From assembly GCA_965224755.1 (NCBI GenBank), contig OZ245061.1, positions 124,001-188,000 on the forward strand: a stretch of 64,000 nucleotides of DNA, written 5' to 3'. Below, piece after piece: positions 27,573 to 36,050 of this stretch; positions within the stretch are counted from its first letter, which is position 1; the number at the start of each line of letters is the position of its first letter. The notes beneath the pieces were generated by a model. It had not been told where the DNA came from and ran no database searches. It was given only the letters and a program-made list of their open reading frames with translations. A program made the position numbers and the translations under genes. The stretch is from Hellea sp965224755. GTDB taxonomy: Bacteria; Pseudomonadota; Alphaproteobacteria; Caulobacterales; Maricaulaceae.

Positions 27573-27809
27573 ATGGTTGAAATCTACGTCCGTCAGAACA
27601 ATGTTGATCAGGCCCTCCGCGCCCTGAAGAAAAAGCTTCAAAACGAAGGTATCCTTCGCGAAATGAAAGCGCGCAAACATTTTGAAAAACCATCCGAGAA
27701 ACGTGTCCGCGAAAAGGCCGAAGCCGTACGCCGCGTGCGCAAACTGGCCCGCAAACGCGCCCAGCTCGAAGGTCTGATCCCCAGCAAAAAACGCAAACCG
27801 CGTTATTAG
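27573..27809 (+). CDS. rpsU: 30S ribosomal protein S21
   Basis: A 78-residue basic protein with the S21 signature VRQNNVDQALRALKKKL followed by the family's REMK…HFEKPSEKR pattern. S21 sits near the anti-Shine-Dalgarno of 16S rRNA and helps initiation. Standalone gene with its own terminator at 27833-27859. Confidence 0.97.
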   Translation: MVEIYVRQNNVDQALRALKKKLQNEGILREMKARKHFEKPSEKRVREKAEAVRRVRKLARKRAQLEGLIPSKKRKPRY

Positions 27810-27832
27810 GGTTTTGCCGAATTAGAATTTTG

Positions 27833-27859
27833 AAAGCCGTCCTTTGGGACGGCTTTTTT
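27833..27859 (+). terminator. Rho-independent terminator of rpsU
   Basis: The perfect 9-bp stem AAGCCGTCC / GGACGGCTT with a TTTG loop is followed by TTTT, 24 bases after the rpsU stop. Confidence 0.92.
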
Positions 27860-27901
27860 GTTGGGACAATATATCCTTGTCATCCCGCACGGGCCTCTCC
27901 C

Positions 27902-28007
27902 TGTCATTCCGGGGCTGCGAAGCAGAACCCGGAAGGCCGAGAGGTTGCGGGCTAAACGAGAGTGAGTTCGCAAAGGCTCGACCTTCCGCGTCAGGCGCGG
28001 AATGACA
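27902..28007. repeat. 106-bp inverted-repeat element, copy 2
   Basis: Same ends (TGTCATTCCG … CGGAATGACA), same length and nearly the same sequence as 4137-4242; differences cluster in the middle. A partial half-copy beginning TGTCATCCCGCAC precedes it at 27878. It lies between convergent rpsU and asd. With 28032-28174 it fills most of the 390-base gap 27810-28201. Confidence 0.85.
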
Positions 28008-28031
28008 AGGGGAAGAGGAGCCGCCCCACCC

Positions 28032-28174
28032 TGTCATCCCGCACGTAGCGTAGCGAAGATGCGGGGCCTCGACTCTATTGGTATCGGTGACTTTACGGTG
28101 CGTTTGGCACCAAAATCACGTCAAAGCACCTCTGCCCTGCAAGGCTGAGGTCCCGCGTCAAGCGCGGGATGACA
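28032..28174. repeat. 143-bp inverted-repeat element, related variant
   Basis: Begins TGTCATCCCGC and ends GCGGGATGACA, with GGTCCCGCGTCAAGCGCGGG inside the right end, clearly related to the 106-bp copies. The centre is longer and different. Adjacent to copy 2. Confidence 0.75.
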
Positions 28175-28201
28175 TGGGTTTATGGTGTAAAGGACTGAAC
28201 T

Positions 28202-29230
28202 TTAAGCCGCTTGCTTCGCCAGCAAGCCGCGATTGATCAGGCACTCTGCAATCTGCACTGTGTTCAGCGCTGCGCCTTTGCGGAGATTATCGCTGACCAC
28301 CCACAGGTTCAATGTATTGTCCTGCGTACTGTCCTCGCGGATGCGGCTGACATAAGTTGCATATTCGCCGACGCATTCAATGGGGGTGATATAGCCGCCA
28401 TCTTCCTGTTTATCGACAACCAGCAGGCCGGGGCTCTCGCGCAGAATGCTGCGGGCTTCATCGGCGGAAAGCTCTTGCTCAAATTCGATATTGAGCGCTT
28501 CGGCATGACCGACGAAGGTCGGTACCCGCACACAAGTGGCAGAGACTTTGACGGAAGGGTCGAGGATTTTCATCGTCTCGGCCTTCATCTTCCATTCTTC
28601 TTTGGTGTCGCCGCCCTCCATAAAAACATCAATTTGCGGAATGACATTAAAGGCGATTTGTTTGGGAAAATTATAGGGCTTGAAAGTCGCCTGCGGGTGG
28701 AAGACAGATTTTGTCTGCTCCCACAGCTCGTCCATGCATTTCTTGCCCCCGCCTGAAACAGACTGGTAAGTGGACACAACAACGCGTTTAATTTTTGCGC
28801 GATCATGCAGGGGCTTGAGCGCAACAACCATTTGAATGGTCGAGCAATTCGGATTGGCAATAATGCCCTTCTTCATCTCGCTGACAGCGTCGGCATTGAC
28901 CTCGGGCACGACGAGCGGCACGCCGGGATCCATGCGCCACGCACTGGAATTATCAATCACGATCGCGCCTTTCGCCGCAATCTTCGGTGACCATGTCTTG
29001 GAAATATCCCCACCCGCGCTCATCAGAGCGATATCGACCTTGGAGAAATCAAAGCTTTCCAGATCAACGCATTTAATCTCTTTATCGCCAAAGCTGACCA
29101 CACGGCCGACTGATTTACGGCTGGCGACGGCATAGACCTCATCGACCTCGACATCGGACTCGGCCAGAATTTCGAGCATTTCCGTGCCGACATTACCTGT
29201 CGCGCCGACGATTGCAAAACGATAGCCCAT
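28202..29230 (-). CDS. asd: Aspartate-semialdehyde dehydrogenase
   Basis: A 342-residue enzyme reducing aspartyl phosphate to aspartate semialdehyde for lysine, methionine and threonine. The Rossmann motif GATGNVGTEM opens the protein and the active-site Cys lies in NPNCSTIQM. The start at ATG 29230 is chosen because CGGAGA lies 6 bases upstream; a frame extension to 29278 lacks a site. Confidence 0.94.
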   Translation of the reverse strand: MGYRFAIVGATGNVGTEMLEILAESDVEVDEVYAVASRKSVGRVVSFGDKEIKCVDLESFDFSKVDIALMSAGGDISKTWSPKIAAKGAIVIDNSSAWRMDPGVPLVVPEVNADAVSEMKKGIIANPNCSTIQMVVALKPLHDRAKIKRVVVSTYQSVSGGGKKCMDELWEQTKSVFHPQATFKPYNFPKQIAFNVIPQIDVFMEGGDTKEEWKMKAETMKILDPSVKVSATCVRVPTFVGHAEALNIEFEQELSADEARSILRESPGLLVVDKQEDGGYITPIECVGEYATYVSRIREDSTQDNTLNLWVVSDNLRKGAALNTVQIAECLINRGLLAKQAA

Positions 29231-29296
29231 GATATCTCCGAGGGTTAAATTAGGGCGGGAGATGTAGGCCAAAGCCATGACCGGAGCAAGCGGTAA

Positions 29297-30349
29297 CTAC
29301 GGGGCCGTTTGTTCTTGCCGAATAACAGGCGCCAGCCCGCCGCCCTTGGTGCGAAAATTTGTGGTTTGGCCGTGATAGACCCGCGCGGCGTAGAGCCAAG
29401 GCACGCTTGCATAGCTAAACACGCGAAGATCGAATTTCAGCTCGGTTGGCGTAGCGTCGAGTTCCAACCCCCGCACAGACGGCGCGATAAAGGCTTGAGC
29501 GACATAATCCCCAGCCAGAATCTCGCCCCAAACGCGCTTTGTTAACTTTGCCCCGCGATAAGCGGCCCGGCTGCCAAAGCCTGCCACGGGTTTGAAAAAG
29601 TAATGCTTACGCTGCGCCCAAAGCTCCACGGCATTATCGGCGCTCACGCGGAGGGTACGGGGCAGATGCGCCAATGTTTTTATATCGGCCTCTGGTAAAC
29701 CCCAGTCCCGCAACCGCTTTTCATCCGTTAAAGCGGCCAAATTCGCCTTATGCGTATAAAGCGCATGATGGCGCGGGGCGGGGCTAATGACGGCAGCATC
29801 TGCTAAAAGGGCGTCCCGCAGCGCCGCATTGCCCAGCCCCGAAAGCGAGAAATCCGTCAGGCGGTTATAGACCATATCAATGACCTGATCGCCTGACTTT
29901 AACTGCGTCCCGTCAAAATTCAGTAATGCCGGGTCGGTGATGATCGCGGAGATACCCCGGCGCTCAAACATAGCCTGCGCCAAAAGCAATTCGGGATAGA
30001 GATATTGCGCCTCAGGATCCACATCAACGATAGCGATTGTGCTCGGCAGTCCCCTGCGCCCCGCCGCCCGCCATTCAGCGGCTAACATGTCCATGATTGA
30101 CGCTTCGATAGCCTCGCCGCCTGATAAAACCGCTTGGCGGAGGGCCTGAATCAAGAAGGCCCCGCCCGCATTTGTGTTGACCTCAATAAGTTTCGGACCG
30201 TCGGGCGTCATATGGAAATCATAGCCCATCATAATGCTGCTAGTTTCAGGCTGTAGGCCAAATAGCTCAGTGCCGCCGCGCGCCCGAACATTATCGCGGT
30301 AACCGCCGAGTTGCGTAGCCCGCTCAATCGCCGCTATCTGCATTGTCAT
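29297..30349 (-). CDS. ATP-grasp-like protein, probably 5'-interrupted
   Basis: A 350-residue open frame with ATP-grasp-like features: KLIEVNTNAGG (metal/ATP site type), YFFKPVAGFGSRAAYRG and DYVAQAFI. The first Met is at 30349, but the same frame reads sensibly upstream (…AGTAVFVSQQDIADM) back to an in-frame TAA at 30467-30469. This suggests that the true N-terminus lies upstream and the gene is interrupted. The ArsR regulator precedes it on the same strand. Function unknown; a peptide-bond-forming or glutathione-synthetase-like activity is only a guess. Confidence 0.6.
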   Translation of the reverse strand: MTMQIAAIERATQLGGYRDNVRARGGTELFGLQPETSSIMMGYDFHMTPDGPKLIEVNTNAGGAFLIQALRQAVLSGGEAIEASIMDMLAAEWRAAGRRGLPSTIAIVDVDPEAQYLYPELLLAQAMFERRGISAIITDPALLNFDGTQLKSGDQVIDMVYNRLTDFSLSGLGNAALRDALLADAAVISPAPRHHALYTHKANLAALTDEKRLRDWGLPEADIKTLAHLPRTLRVSADNAVELWAQRKHYFFKPVAGFGSRAAYRGAKLTKRVWGEILAGDYVAQAFIAPSVRGLELDATPTELKFDLRVFSYASVPWLYAARVYHGQTTNFRTKGGGLAPVIRQEQTAP

Positions 30350-30556
30350 ATCGGCAATATCCTGCTGCGAGACAAATACCGCTGTCCCGGCGAAGAGATT
30401 TTCACGGGCCGCAAGAAGGCCGCCAAGCTCATCAATACCGCTCTGCGAGGCTATCTTTGTATCGATTTAGGCCCTGTCCAGCGGCAGGCACAGGCAAGTG
30501 CGGTTGAGGTCCGAAACATCACCCCCCGCATAATCAGCGCAATTTACCGGCAACAT
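30350..30556 (-). pseudogene. 5' portion of the ATP-grasp-like gene, with in-frame TAA at 30467-30469
   Basis: From ATG 30556 the frame reads MLPVNCADYAGG…CLCLPLDRA, then TAA, then continues in the same frame without another stop (IDTKIASQSGIDELGG…) into the 29297-30349 ORF. No ATG, GTG or TTG lies between the stop and 30349. ATG 30556 overlaps the end of arsR by 13 bases. Either a nonsense mutation, a sequence error or unusual decoding; no frameshift is needed. Confidence 0.5.
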
Positions 30557-30870
30557 AATTTCGCCAAAGGGTCACAAATATCGGGATCGCCCGCGCAACA
30601 ATCAGACATCATAAAAGACAGCAGAGCCGTAAAGGTGCTAAATTCAGCGAAATAGATGATAGACCGCCCTCGCCTAACTGACCTTACAAGCCCGGCATTG
30701 GTCAAAACCACCAATTGGGCGGAGGCCGTGCTCGCCTTGGTGCGCGCCAATGAGGCAAGCCGGCCCGAAGGCAGGCCGACAGGCCCGGCGGTGACCAAAT
30801 GCCTGACCAATGAGAGTCGCCCGTCATGGGCGAGAGCCGAAAGAGTTTTAACCGCTGTATTTTGTTCCAT
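30544..30870 (-). CDS. ArsR-family winged-helix transcriptional regulator
   Basis: A 108-residue regulator with the ArsR core: AVKTLSALAHDGRLSLVRHL, the recognition region LARTKASTASAQLVVL and the wing VRSVRRGRSIIYF. The C-terminal tail has Cys pairs (SDCCAGDPDIC, LCCR) that could bind arsenite or another thiophilic ligand. The start codon lies inside a perfect palindrome (30870-30893), the expected place for autorepression. It overlaps the 5' end of the ATP-grasp-like gene. Confidence 0.88.
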   Translation of the reverse strand: MEQNTAVKTLSALAHDGRLSLVRHLVTAGPVGLPSGRLASLARTKASTASAQLVVLTNAGLVRSVRRGRSIIYFAEFSTFTALLSFMMSDCCAGDPDICDPLAKLCCR

Positions 30871-30893
30871 ATTTCATGAATCCATGAAATATT
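30870..30893 (-). promoter_or_regulatory. Probable ArsR-type operator overlapping the arsR start
   Basis: Perfect 10-bp arms ATATTTCATG and CATGAAATAT with a 4-base spacer, touching the arsR start codon. No Shine-Dalgarno is visible ahead of the ATG, so the transcript may be nearly leaderless. Confidence 0.7.
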
Positions 30894-30937
30894 GGATATG
30901 TCAAGCAATACCTTAGACCGTCATGTAGGTTCAGGGC

Positions 30938-31258
30938 CTAGCGTTTGCGCATACGGAGCCATACGGCTAGCGCGATAAGGCCCACAAAACCAATGCCTAT
31001 AGCTTCAATCTTGCTGAGCGGGCCGAGCCATGGCTGCGCCAGATCGCCCATGCCGCTGACATCAACATTACCGCCATTGAGCATGACCGCGCCAACTAAG
31101 ACAACCAAAAGCGCAAGCGTGCCCATGAGCGAGAACATCGCCCCGTAGAAGCGGTTATCTGCGCGAGATTGTTGGGCGCGGCGGTCCTGCGCCTTTTGGT
31201 AACGGCTAGCGCGGCGCAATCGGGGTGTTTCGCTCTCTTTATTTTTGTCTTCACTCAT
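30938..31258 (-). CDS. Small two-helix membrane protein, unknown
   Basis: A 106-residue protein with a charged N-terminus (about 1-38, Arg/Gln/Lys-rich), two hydrophobic helices (MFSLMGTLALLVVLVGAVML and IGIGFVGLIALAVWL) and a short basic end. No family recognised. It is upstream of arsR on the same strand, and the ArsR palindrome lies between them. Confidence 0.55.
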   Translation of the reverse strand: MSEDKNKESETPRLRRASRYQKAQDRRAQQSRADNRFYGAMFSLMGTLALLVVLVGAVMLNGGNVDVSGMGDLAQPWLGPLSKIEAIGIGFVGLIALAVWLRMRKR

Positions 31259-31307
31259 AACTGTAGCCTATCATAGCCAAACAGCAATTTCATGCTAAAA
31301 CCGCATC

Positions 31308-31760
31308 ATGTGGTTAGTTCGACTCATTATGGTTTCTCTCTGTATCAGTGGTTTTGCCGCTCAGGCGCAAACCACAAACATGCCTGAGCCGGGCCATGAT
31401 ACGCCCCTCTCAAATTCTGAACTCACAACCGTTTTTAAAGGCCAAACCCATCGCGGCTCTTATAATTTTCGGCGCAAAGATATCAAAACTTTCGCCTTTG
31501 AAGAAACCACGAAATCCGGCGGTGATATCCGCCATGTGCAAGGCGGGCGCGTGGATACGGGCGATTGGAACATTACCGGCAACCGGATTTGTTACCGCTA
31601 TGACGCAGAAGGTTTGCCCCTGGCCTGTTTCGAGATTTACCAGCGCGGAAATTGCTACTATCATTACCAAAAAACCGTCAACGGCGTAGCCTTTGAAAGC
31701 TTCACCGCCCGCTCTGTGATTAAAGGAGACCATCCTGACTGTGCCCCGCAAATTTCTTAG
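31308..31760 (+). CDS. Secreted protein, tandem paralogue 1 of 3
   Basis: A 150-residue protein with a Sec signal (LIMVSLCISGFAAQAQ). The mature domain has a pattern shared with the next two genes: FKGQTHRGSYNF, then G-W-I, ICYRY, ACFEIYQRGNCYYHYQ and ARSVIKGDHPDC. The conserved Cys residues suggest disulfides in the periplasm. It resembles the style of small DUF995-like domains, which I cannot confirm. The last 20 bases overlap the next gene. Confidence 0.7.
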   Translation: MWLVRLIMVSLCISGFAAQAQTTNMPEPGHDTPLSNSELTTVFKGQTHRGSYNFRRKDIKTFAFEETTKSGGDIRHVQGGRVDTGDWNITGNRICYRYDAEGLPLACFEIYQRGNCYYHYQKTVNGVAFESFTARSVIKGDHPDCAPQIS

Positions 31761-32229
31761 ATTAATTCTGGCTGCCCTGTTGCCGGCCACTGCTTTACTC
31801 GCCTGGTCGTCAATAGCTGTGGCGCAAAGCCAGAAGACGGATATCCGCCCCAATGCCAACCGGGTCACCGGCGATGATCTGCGCGCGGCCTTTAAAGGCA
31901 ACACCCATTCAGGCGCCTATAATTTCACCGAGAAAGGACAACCAACCCGCTTCTATGAAGAGTTTCACAGCGAAAACGGACGGGTGAATTATAAGGAAGG
32001 CAAGCTCGCCGAACCGGGGGCATGGCTGATTTATAAAGACACGTTCTGTTATATTTACGACACATCCGACATGCCGGGCGGATGTTTTCGCGTCTACAGC
32101 GTCGCCAATTGCTATTATTTCTACTCCGACCGCCTGATCCACCGCGAAGACGAACTTGACCGCGATTACTGGACAGCCCGCAGCGTTATCAAAGGCGAGC
32201 AGCCCAAATGCGAGGCGGCTGTTTCGTGA
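31741..32229 (+). CDS. Secreted protein, tandem paralogue 2 of 3
   Basis: A 162-residue paralogue starting at GTG 31741 with AAGGAG 11 bases upstream. Signal peptide LILAALLPATALLAW, cleavage near VAQS. It has the same pattern: FKGNTHSGAYNF, GAWLIYKDTFCYIY, GGCFRVYSVANCYYFY and ARSVIKGEQPKC. Similarity to copy 1 is high in the C-terminal third. Its stop overlaps the GTG of copy 3 (GTGA). Confidence 0.7.
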   Translation: MPRKFLRLILAALLPATALLAWSSIAVAQSQKTDIRPNANRVTGDDLRAAFKGNTHSGAYNFTEKGQPTRFYEEFHSENGRVNYKEGKLAEPGAWLIYKDTFCYIYDTSDMPGGCFRVYSVANCYYFYSDRLIHREDELDRDYWTARSVIKGEQPKCEAAVS

Positions 32230-32675
32230 AAACGGTGATCGCCATAGTCCTGACCGCTTTGCTTTGCGGGTCGGCGCAGGCTGCCGATAACGGCTTCCTC
32301 ACGCCGCTTTACGGCCAGAGCTTGGCTGACGCCTTTCTTGGTAAAACCATGGACGGCACCTATAAAAAACCGCGCGAAAAATCCAGCACCGCTCTGTTTA
32401 CCGAGAGCTATTATGCCGATGGCACGACCTATTACCGCGAAGGAGAAATCACCGATGAAGGCACTTGGACGATCCATGAAGACCTGATTTGTTTTGAATA
32501 TAAGGGCGAATTATCAGGCCGAAAAAGTTGCTTTAACGTCTTTGTCTCGGGCACTTGCCTTTATGCTTATCATCCGCGAAATGTACGCAATGGAAAGCCC
32601 ATATCTCGCAATGTATGGTCTGTAAAAACACTCACCCGCGGAAACATTTCTACATGTGATGATTTGGTGAGCTAA
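32226..32675 (+). CDS. Secreted protein, tandem paralogue 3 of 3
   Basis: A 149-residue, more divergent paralogue: FLGKTMDGTY, EGTWTIHEDLICFEY, KSCFNVFVSGTCLYAY, TRGNISTC. Signal peptide VIAIVLTALLCGSAQA. GTG 32226 is preferred because it overlaps the previous stop and gives a clean signal peptide; ATG 32208 would add six residues. Followed after 92 bases by a radical SAM gene. Confidence 0.68.
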   Translation: MKTVIAIVLTALLCGSAQAADNGFLTPLYGQSLADAFLGKTMDGTYKKPREKSSTALFTESYYADGTTYYREGEITDEGTWTIHEDLICFEYKGELSGRKSCFNVFVSGTCLYAYHPRNVRNGKPISRNVWSVKTLTRGNISTCDDLVS

Positions 32676-32767
32676 ACTCAAAACCAAGCCAAAATACATG
32701 GCTATACAGGCTTCATCTTCACATAATTGTGTATGACATCTTTGTAAAAACGGTTTAAATCACCTCT

Positions 32768-33709
32768 ATGAACGCGCCGATTGATCCCCGTAAATTTCAG
32801 AATCCGACTATCACCGCCAAAGGTGAGCGGCGGGCTTCGGTTTTTTTCAAAGAGCTGAAAACCCTTTGGTTTAACTCCGGTTCGCTGTGTAATATTGAGT
32901 GCGCCAATTGCTATATTAAGAGCAGCCCGACGGCGGACCATTTTGTCTATCTTGCGCCCGAAGATATGGCGCCTTATCTGGATGAAATCGACACTCTGGG
33001 CCGCGCCCGAATCGAAATCGCCTTTACTGGCGGCGAACCTTATATGAACCCGGATATGATCCAGCTCTCGGAGATGGCCTTGGAGCGCGGCCATGAATTA
33101 CTGGTTCTGACCAATGCCATGAAGCCGATGATGAGGCCGCGCGTGCAGAAGGGTCTGCTGGATTTGCAGGCACGTTTCGAGGACAAAACCACCCTCCGTG
33201 TTAGCCTCGATCATTTCACCCAAGAAGGGCACGACGAGGAACGCGGAGACGGTAGTTTCGAGAGTGCGCTTAAAGGCATGGCGTGGCTAACCGAGCACGG
33301 CTTTAAATTAAATATCGCGGGCCGCGCCATGTTTGCCGAAAGCGAAGACGCCGCGAGAGACGGCTATGCCGCGCTGATAAAAAATCAAGGCTGGGATATA
33401 GATGCCTATGACCCTGCGGCCACGCTTCTCTTCCCCGAAATGGACGAAAGCGTAGACGTCCCTGAAATCACCACCGCCTGCTGGGGAATATTAGATGTCC
33501 ATCCCGACAGCATGATGTGCGCCACCTCCCGCATGGTAGTGAAACGCAAAGGCGAAGCACGGCCCGCCGTTCTCGCCTGCACACTGCTCTGGGACGACCC
33601 ACAATTCGAAACGGGTAAAGCCCTCAAAGACAGCCTCGGCCCGGTGAAATTAAACCACCCCCACTGCGCCAAATTCTGCGTCCTCGGCGGCGCGAGTTGC
33701 TCGGTTTAG
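32768..33709 (+). CDS. Radical SAM protein with C-terminal Cys cluster, unknown substrate
   Basis: A 313-residue enzyme with CxxxCxxC (Cys41, Cys45, Cys48 in CNIECANC) for the SAM-bound 4Fe-4S cluster, the GGEP motif (FTGGEPYMNPD), and a C-terminal Cys-rich end (HPHCAKFCVLGGASC) plus Cys in ACWGILDV and MMCATS, reminiscent of SPASM-type auxiliary clusters. The substrate is unknown. The same-strand neighbours upstream are three secreted Cys-containing paralogues. Confidence 0.82.
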   Translation: MNAPIDPRKFQNPTITAKGERRASVFFKELKTLWFNSGSLCNIECANCYIKSSPTADHFVYLAPEDMAPYLDEIDTLGRARIEIAFTGGEPYMNPDMIQLSEMALERGHELLVLTNAMKPMMRPRVQKGLLDLQARFEDKTTLRVSLDHFTQEGHDEERGDGSFESALKGMAWLTEHGFKLNIAGRAMFAESEDAARDGYAALIKNQGWDIDAYDPAATLLFPEMDESVDVPEITTACWGILDVHPDSMMCATSRMVVKRKGEARPAVLACTLLWDDPQFETGKALKDSLGPVKLNHPHCAKFCVLGGASCSV

Positions 33710-33850
33710 GCCGCAAGACGGCAACTCCCCGTTAGCGGGCGTTAGAAAATTGATATTAATGTCACGACTACCCCATAGCGGTAATTAACCGCGCGAAAAT
33801 ACTAGAAGCAAGGAGGTCATGTAGAGATAATTAAGGGGGGGGATATTCAT

Positions 33851-34255
33851 TCAGCTCGTAGCAAGCGATTTCTCTAACCATCCGATATCAGCCAAAAATC
33901 TGTTCTTATCTTTTGGCGAGATTAATATCTTTGCATTCTGTCCATATGTGATTTCAAGCCTGTCCAATGAGAAAGCTGGGCTCGACATCGGGTTATTACT
34001 ATTCGTAACAGATTTAATGGATTTAATTGGAATATTTACTTTGTACAATCCAGCATGGATACTTATCTTTTCTTTAGTGACCTTGTATTCTGTGGCGAGA
34101 TACAACCAAACGGTAAATGCCGCTGTTACACCACATATGATTAGTCCAGGCCACAACGATCCACCGAACACCCAAACTAGGATTGCGGGTAAAATTAATA
34201 TCCCGCCTATAAGGTACACCAACCATGAATCAATTTTGGATTTATACACATTCAC
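33851..34255 (-). CDS. AT-rich PH-domain-like membrane protein
   Basis: A 134-residue protein with two N-terminal hydrophobic helices (WLVYLIGGILILPAILVWVF and LIICGVTAAFTVWLYLA) followed by a segment TEYKVTKEKISIHAG…DRLEITYG, the pattern of bacterial PH-like domains. Codon use and the flanking DNA (about 33820-34440) are clearly AT-richer than the neighbours, which suggests a recent acquisition. Function unknown. Confidence 0.6.
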   Translation of the reverse strand: MNVYKSKIDSWLVYLIGGILILPAILVWVFGGSLWPGLIICGVTAAFTVWLYLATEYKVTKEKISIHAGLYKVNIPIKSIKSVTNSNNPMSSPAFSLDRLEITYGQNAKILISPKDKNRFLADIGWLEKSLATS

Positions 34256-34440
34256 TGAGATACCCCCTTAAACATAGATTTTTGATAGCGGAAAATAAGC
34301 ATAAGTTTCAGATAAAAAAATTCAACCCCTTATTTTTAAAGGACAAGTGTATCAATATTAGTAAATACACCCCGAGCCGGTCATTAAAGCCTATTAGTTC
34401 AATGCCCCTTTCTGCCGCCACAGCCGACATCAATTACCCC

Positions 34441-35460
34441 TTAATCCGCAAAATGTTTTGACAACCTCAAGCCCTGCGCTTGGTAATGCGAGCCCTTTGC
34501 CCCGTATAAAGACTCCGGCACTTCGCTCATGGCTTCAAATACTAGTTTGGCGACGGGTTGTCCGTGGCGCAGAAGGAACGGCACGTCGCGTCCGCGCACT
34601 TCAAGCACGGCGCGCGAGCCTTCTCCGCCTGCGCTAGCCACGCCGAAACCGGGGTCGAAAAAGCCCGCATAATGCGCGCGGAATTCGCCAATTTCCGGCG
34701 CTATCGGGGCCATTTCGGCGGCTTGATTTTCGGGAATGCTGACGGCTTCTTTTGACGCTAGAATGTAAAACTCTTCAGGATCCAAAACGAGCTGCCCGTT
34801 ATCACTATAGAGCGGCTCCCAATAATCCCGCGCGGCGTGAGCGCCAACGCCCGAAACATCGACCAGCCCGGCATGCCGCCTCGCCCGCCAGCCGATAATA
34901 CCGCTCCCGTCCACACCTTCCAGATCAATACTGACCGTTTGGGTATTGAGAATTTCCAAATCCCCGCTACGAAAACGAAGTTGCACCAGCCGGTCCCCCG
35001 GCCTGACCAAGACGCTAAATGTGCGCGGCGCAATCTCGGCATAGAGCGGGCCTTTATAACCTGCCCGAATAGCGTCAAAACTATCCGCGCCATCGCAAAT
35101 CACGCGGGTAAACACATCCAGCCGCCCGGTCGAGCTTTTCGGATTGGCCGCCGCGCTCAAATCATTTGGCAAAGCGAGGCTCTCCTGCAAAGGCACGAGA
35201 TAGACACAGCCTGTCTCCAGCACTGCGCCCCCCGACAGATCAACTTCGTGCATATGCACATCAGGTAGACAGTCCATGACGCTCCGCCCAACGCCCGGCA
35301 AAAAGCTCGCCCGCAAGCGGTAAGCCTTATGCCCAAGCCGCAAATCAAGACTCGCAGGCTGTATTTGGGCGGGTTGGTCATCAGCTCCCATAGCAGGAGC
35401 CATGACAGCGCCCTGCTTTATCAAGGCCTCAATGGCCTGCTGTGGTAATATCCCCTTCAT
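34441..35460 (-). CDS. dcd: dCTP deaminase, long (two-domain) form
   Basis: A 339-residue protein with dCTP deaminase motifs: IQPASLDLRLG, PKSSTGRLDVFTRV and a second, related half (VLDPEEFYILASKE, HYAGFFDPGFG). Alphaproteobacteria often carry this duplicated-length form, converting dCTP to dUTP for thymidylate synthesis. ATG 35460 is used; the frame extends to a TTG at 35502. The stop lies at the edge of the AT-rich patch. Confidence 0.87.
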   Translation of the reverse strand: MKGILPQQAIEALIKQGAVMAPAMGADDQPAQIQPASLDLRLGHKAYRLRASFLPGVGRSVMDCLPDVHMHEVDLSGGAVLETGCVYLVPLQESLALPNDLSAAANPKSSTGRLDVFTRVICDGADSFDAIRAGYKGPLYAEIAPRTFSVLVRPGDRLVQLRFRSGDLEILNTQTVSIDLEGVDGSGIIGWRARRHAGLVDVSGVGAHAARDYWEPLYSDNGQLVLDPEEFYILASKEAVSIPENQAAEMAPIAPEIGEFRAHYAGFFDPGFGVASAGGEGSRAVLEVRGRDVPFLLRHGQPVAKLVFEAMSEVPESLYGAKGSHYQAQGLRLSKHFAD

Positions 35461-35590
35461 GGGTAACGAATTACCACCCTGTTCGCCCGACACAAGTATC
35501 AACTGTAAAATTATCGCGGATAATGGCTAAACCGCTTGCGCCGCCCCGCGAAAATAGTCACAAAGCTAGGGAGAGAGATAAGGAGTGGGG

Positions 35591-35998
35591 ATGTCAAATC
35601 AGCCTCTATATGAGCAGCGCACAAAGGACGTTATCGTCCGCGTCGAGCCTGAATATCTGGCGGATCAGTCCTCCCCTGCGGACTCGCGCTTTATCTGGGC
35701 CTATACGGTCGAGATTGACAACCAAGGCGCAAAAGACCTCACCGTGACAGAACGCTTCTGGCAAATCGCGGATAGCCGCGGCCAAGTGCAAGAAGTGCGC
35801 GGCGCGGGCGTTGTCGGCGAAAAACCCGTCGTTCGCCCCGGCGAGATTTTCCGCTACACCAGCGGGGCGCCTTTAACTGCGCCATCGGGCATGATGCGCG
35901 GCACCTATAAAGTCGAAGACACGGACGGCGAGAGCTATGATATCGATATCCCGACATTCCTGCTCGACAGCCCGCATGAAGGCTTAGTGCTGAATTAA
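35591..35998 (+). CDS. apaG: ApaG (CorD) family protein
   Basis: A 135-residue fibronectin-III-like beta protein matching ApaG: FIWAYTVEIDNQG, FWQIADSRGQVQEVRGAGVVGE and FRYTSGAPLTAPSGMMRGTY. The GxGVVGxxP segment is the family signature. Function is not well defined. ATG 35591 is chosen with AGGAG five bases upstream; a GTG at 35585 is in frame. Confidence 0.93.
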   Translation: MSNQPLYEQRTKDVIVRVEPEYLADQSSPADSRFIWAYTVEIDNQGAKDLTVTERFWQIADSRGQVQEVRGAGVVGEKPVVRPGEIFRYTSGAPLTAPSGMMRGTYKVEDTDGESYDIDIPTFLLDSPHEGLVLN

Positions 35999-36050
35999 GC
36001 GCTGAATTCCGGTCTATTCAATCCCCTGATCTGTGCTATTGAGCGCGGCT

